64,000 nucleotides of DNA from Stenotrophomonas sp. Ste86 (lineage in GTDB: Bacteria; Pseudomonadota; Gammaproteobacteria; Xanthomonadales; Xanthomonadaceae), in NCBI RefSeq assembly GCF_024519465.1, contig NZ_JALJRW010000004.1, forward strand, positions 62,001 through 126,000. Direction: 5' to 3'. Of this stretch, positions 63,881 through 64,000 are shown piece after piece. The translations under genes and the position numbers were made by a program. Within the stretch, counting starts at the first letter, position 1, and each line of letters begins with the position of its first letter. Below the pieces are notes generated by a model that was not told where the DNA came from, did no database searches, and saw only the letters and a program-made list of their open reading frames with translations.

Positions 63881-64000
63881 TCAGCCCCGACCGGCCCACC
63901 AGGTGCGCAGCAACGTGCGCATCGGCGTTACCTTGAGCTCGCGGCCCTGCGCGCTGGCCTGCAGCCGCGTGCGTGCCAGGGAGGCATACATGCGACGTAC
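63881..64000 (-). CDS. Unidentified protein, C-terminal part (partial)
   Basis: The last 39 codons and stop of a minus-strand gene entering from the right edge: RRMYASLARTRLQASAQGRE, then LKVTPMRTLLRTWWAGRG. Codon third positions are G/C-rich as in true genes. Too little is visible to name a family. Confidence 0.6.
   Translation of the reverse strand, partial: VRRMYASLARTRLQASAQGRELKVTPMRTLLRTWWAGRG

Overview
The window is high-GC (roughly two thirds G+C), densely packed bacterial chromosome from a xanthomonad, most likely Stenotrophomonas. Three things point there. The arginine genes are of the xanthomonad acetylcitrulline type: an N-acetylornithine carbamoyltransferase with the diagnostic Glu92 and Lys302, an ArgE-like deacetylase and a fused N-acetylglutamate synthase/kinase. 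GTAG-headed palindromes matching the SMAG repeats of Stenotrophomonas maltophilia occur throughout. A TonB-receptor/LacI sugar locus of xanthomonad style is present. There is no plasmid or prophage module, no rRNA and no CRISPR array.

Layout. 1-12.6 kb: minus-strand carbohydrate locus (LacI regulator, TonB-dependent receptor, GH144-type lipoprotein glucanase, solute-binding lipoprotein, two ABC permeases, a large secreted glycosidase-like protein, an exported EEP-family enzyme). 12.7-20 kb: bolA/YciI, then scpA-scpB-rluB with long disordered tails, then an omega-amidase/aminotransferase pair. 20-27 kb: complete cytochrome c maturation operon ccmABCDEFGHI. 27-34.6 kb: metX, a cold-shock/DUF1294 fusion, L,D-transpeptidase, Lpp-like lipoprotein, a small membrane protein and an orphan hybrid histidine kinase with three receiver domains. 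35-41.5 kb: cydDC divergent from cydABX, with a perfect FNR-type site between them. 41.5-44 kb: two identical tRNA-Pro(CGG) genes and a CynX-type MFS gene whose 3' end is duplicated together with repeats. 43.9-55 kb: the arginine/proline block argF'-argG-argE'-argA/B-GNAT-argC-argH-YciI-proB-proA. 55-64 kb: a 17-kDa-family-like exported protein, cysS, sufE, an MFS exporter, dksA with a histone-like extension, yidD-pyrC-M23 peptidase and a partial gene at the right edge.

How the parts work together. The sugar locus looks like one LacI-controlled regulon: TGWAANCGNTNWCA operators lie upstream of both lacI and the glucanase operon, linking outer-membrane uptake, periplasmic hydrolysis and inner-membrane import. 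Ccm (c-type cytochromes) and CydDC/CydABX (cytochrome bd) are two branches of respiratory assembly. The arginine genes make arginine through N-acetylcitrulline.

The most notable unexplained feature is upstream of argF'. A 33-codon leader ORF with an Arg-Ala-Arg-Arg run is followed by three mutually exclusive RNA pairings ending in an intrinsic terminator, the layout of a ribosome-mediated attenuator that would sense charged tRNA-Arg. Other points of interest are SMAG repeats that supply stop codons, SMAG/REPIN dimers between arg and pro cistrons, a roughly 100-bp palindromic element in inverted duplicate, and a 204-bp tandem duplication containing a 33-bp triplet repeat.
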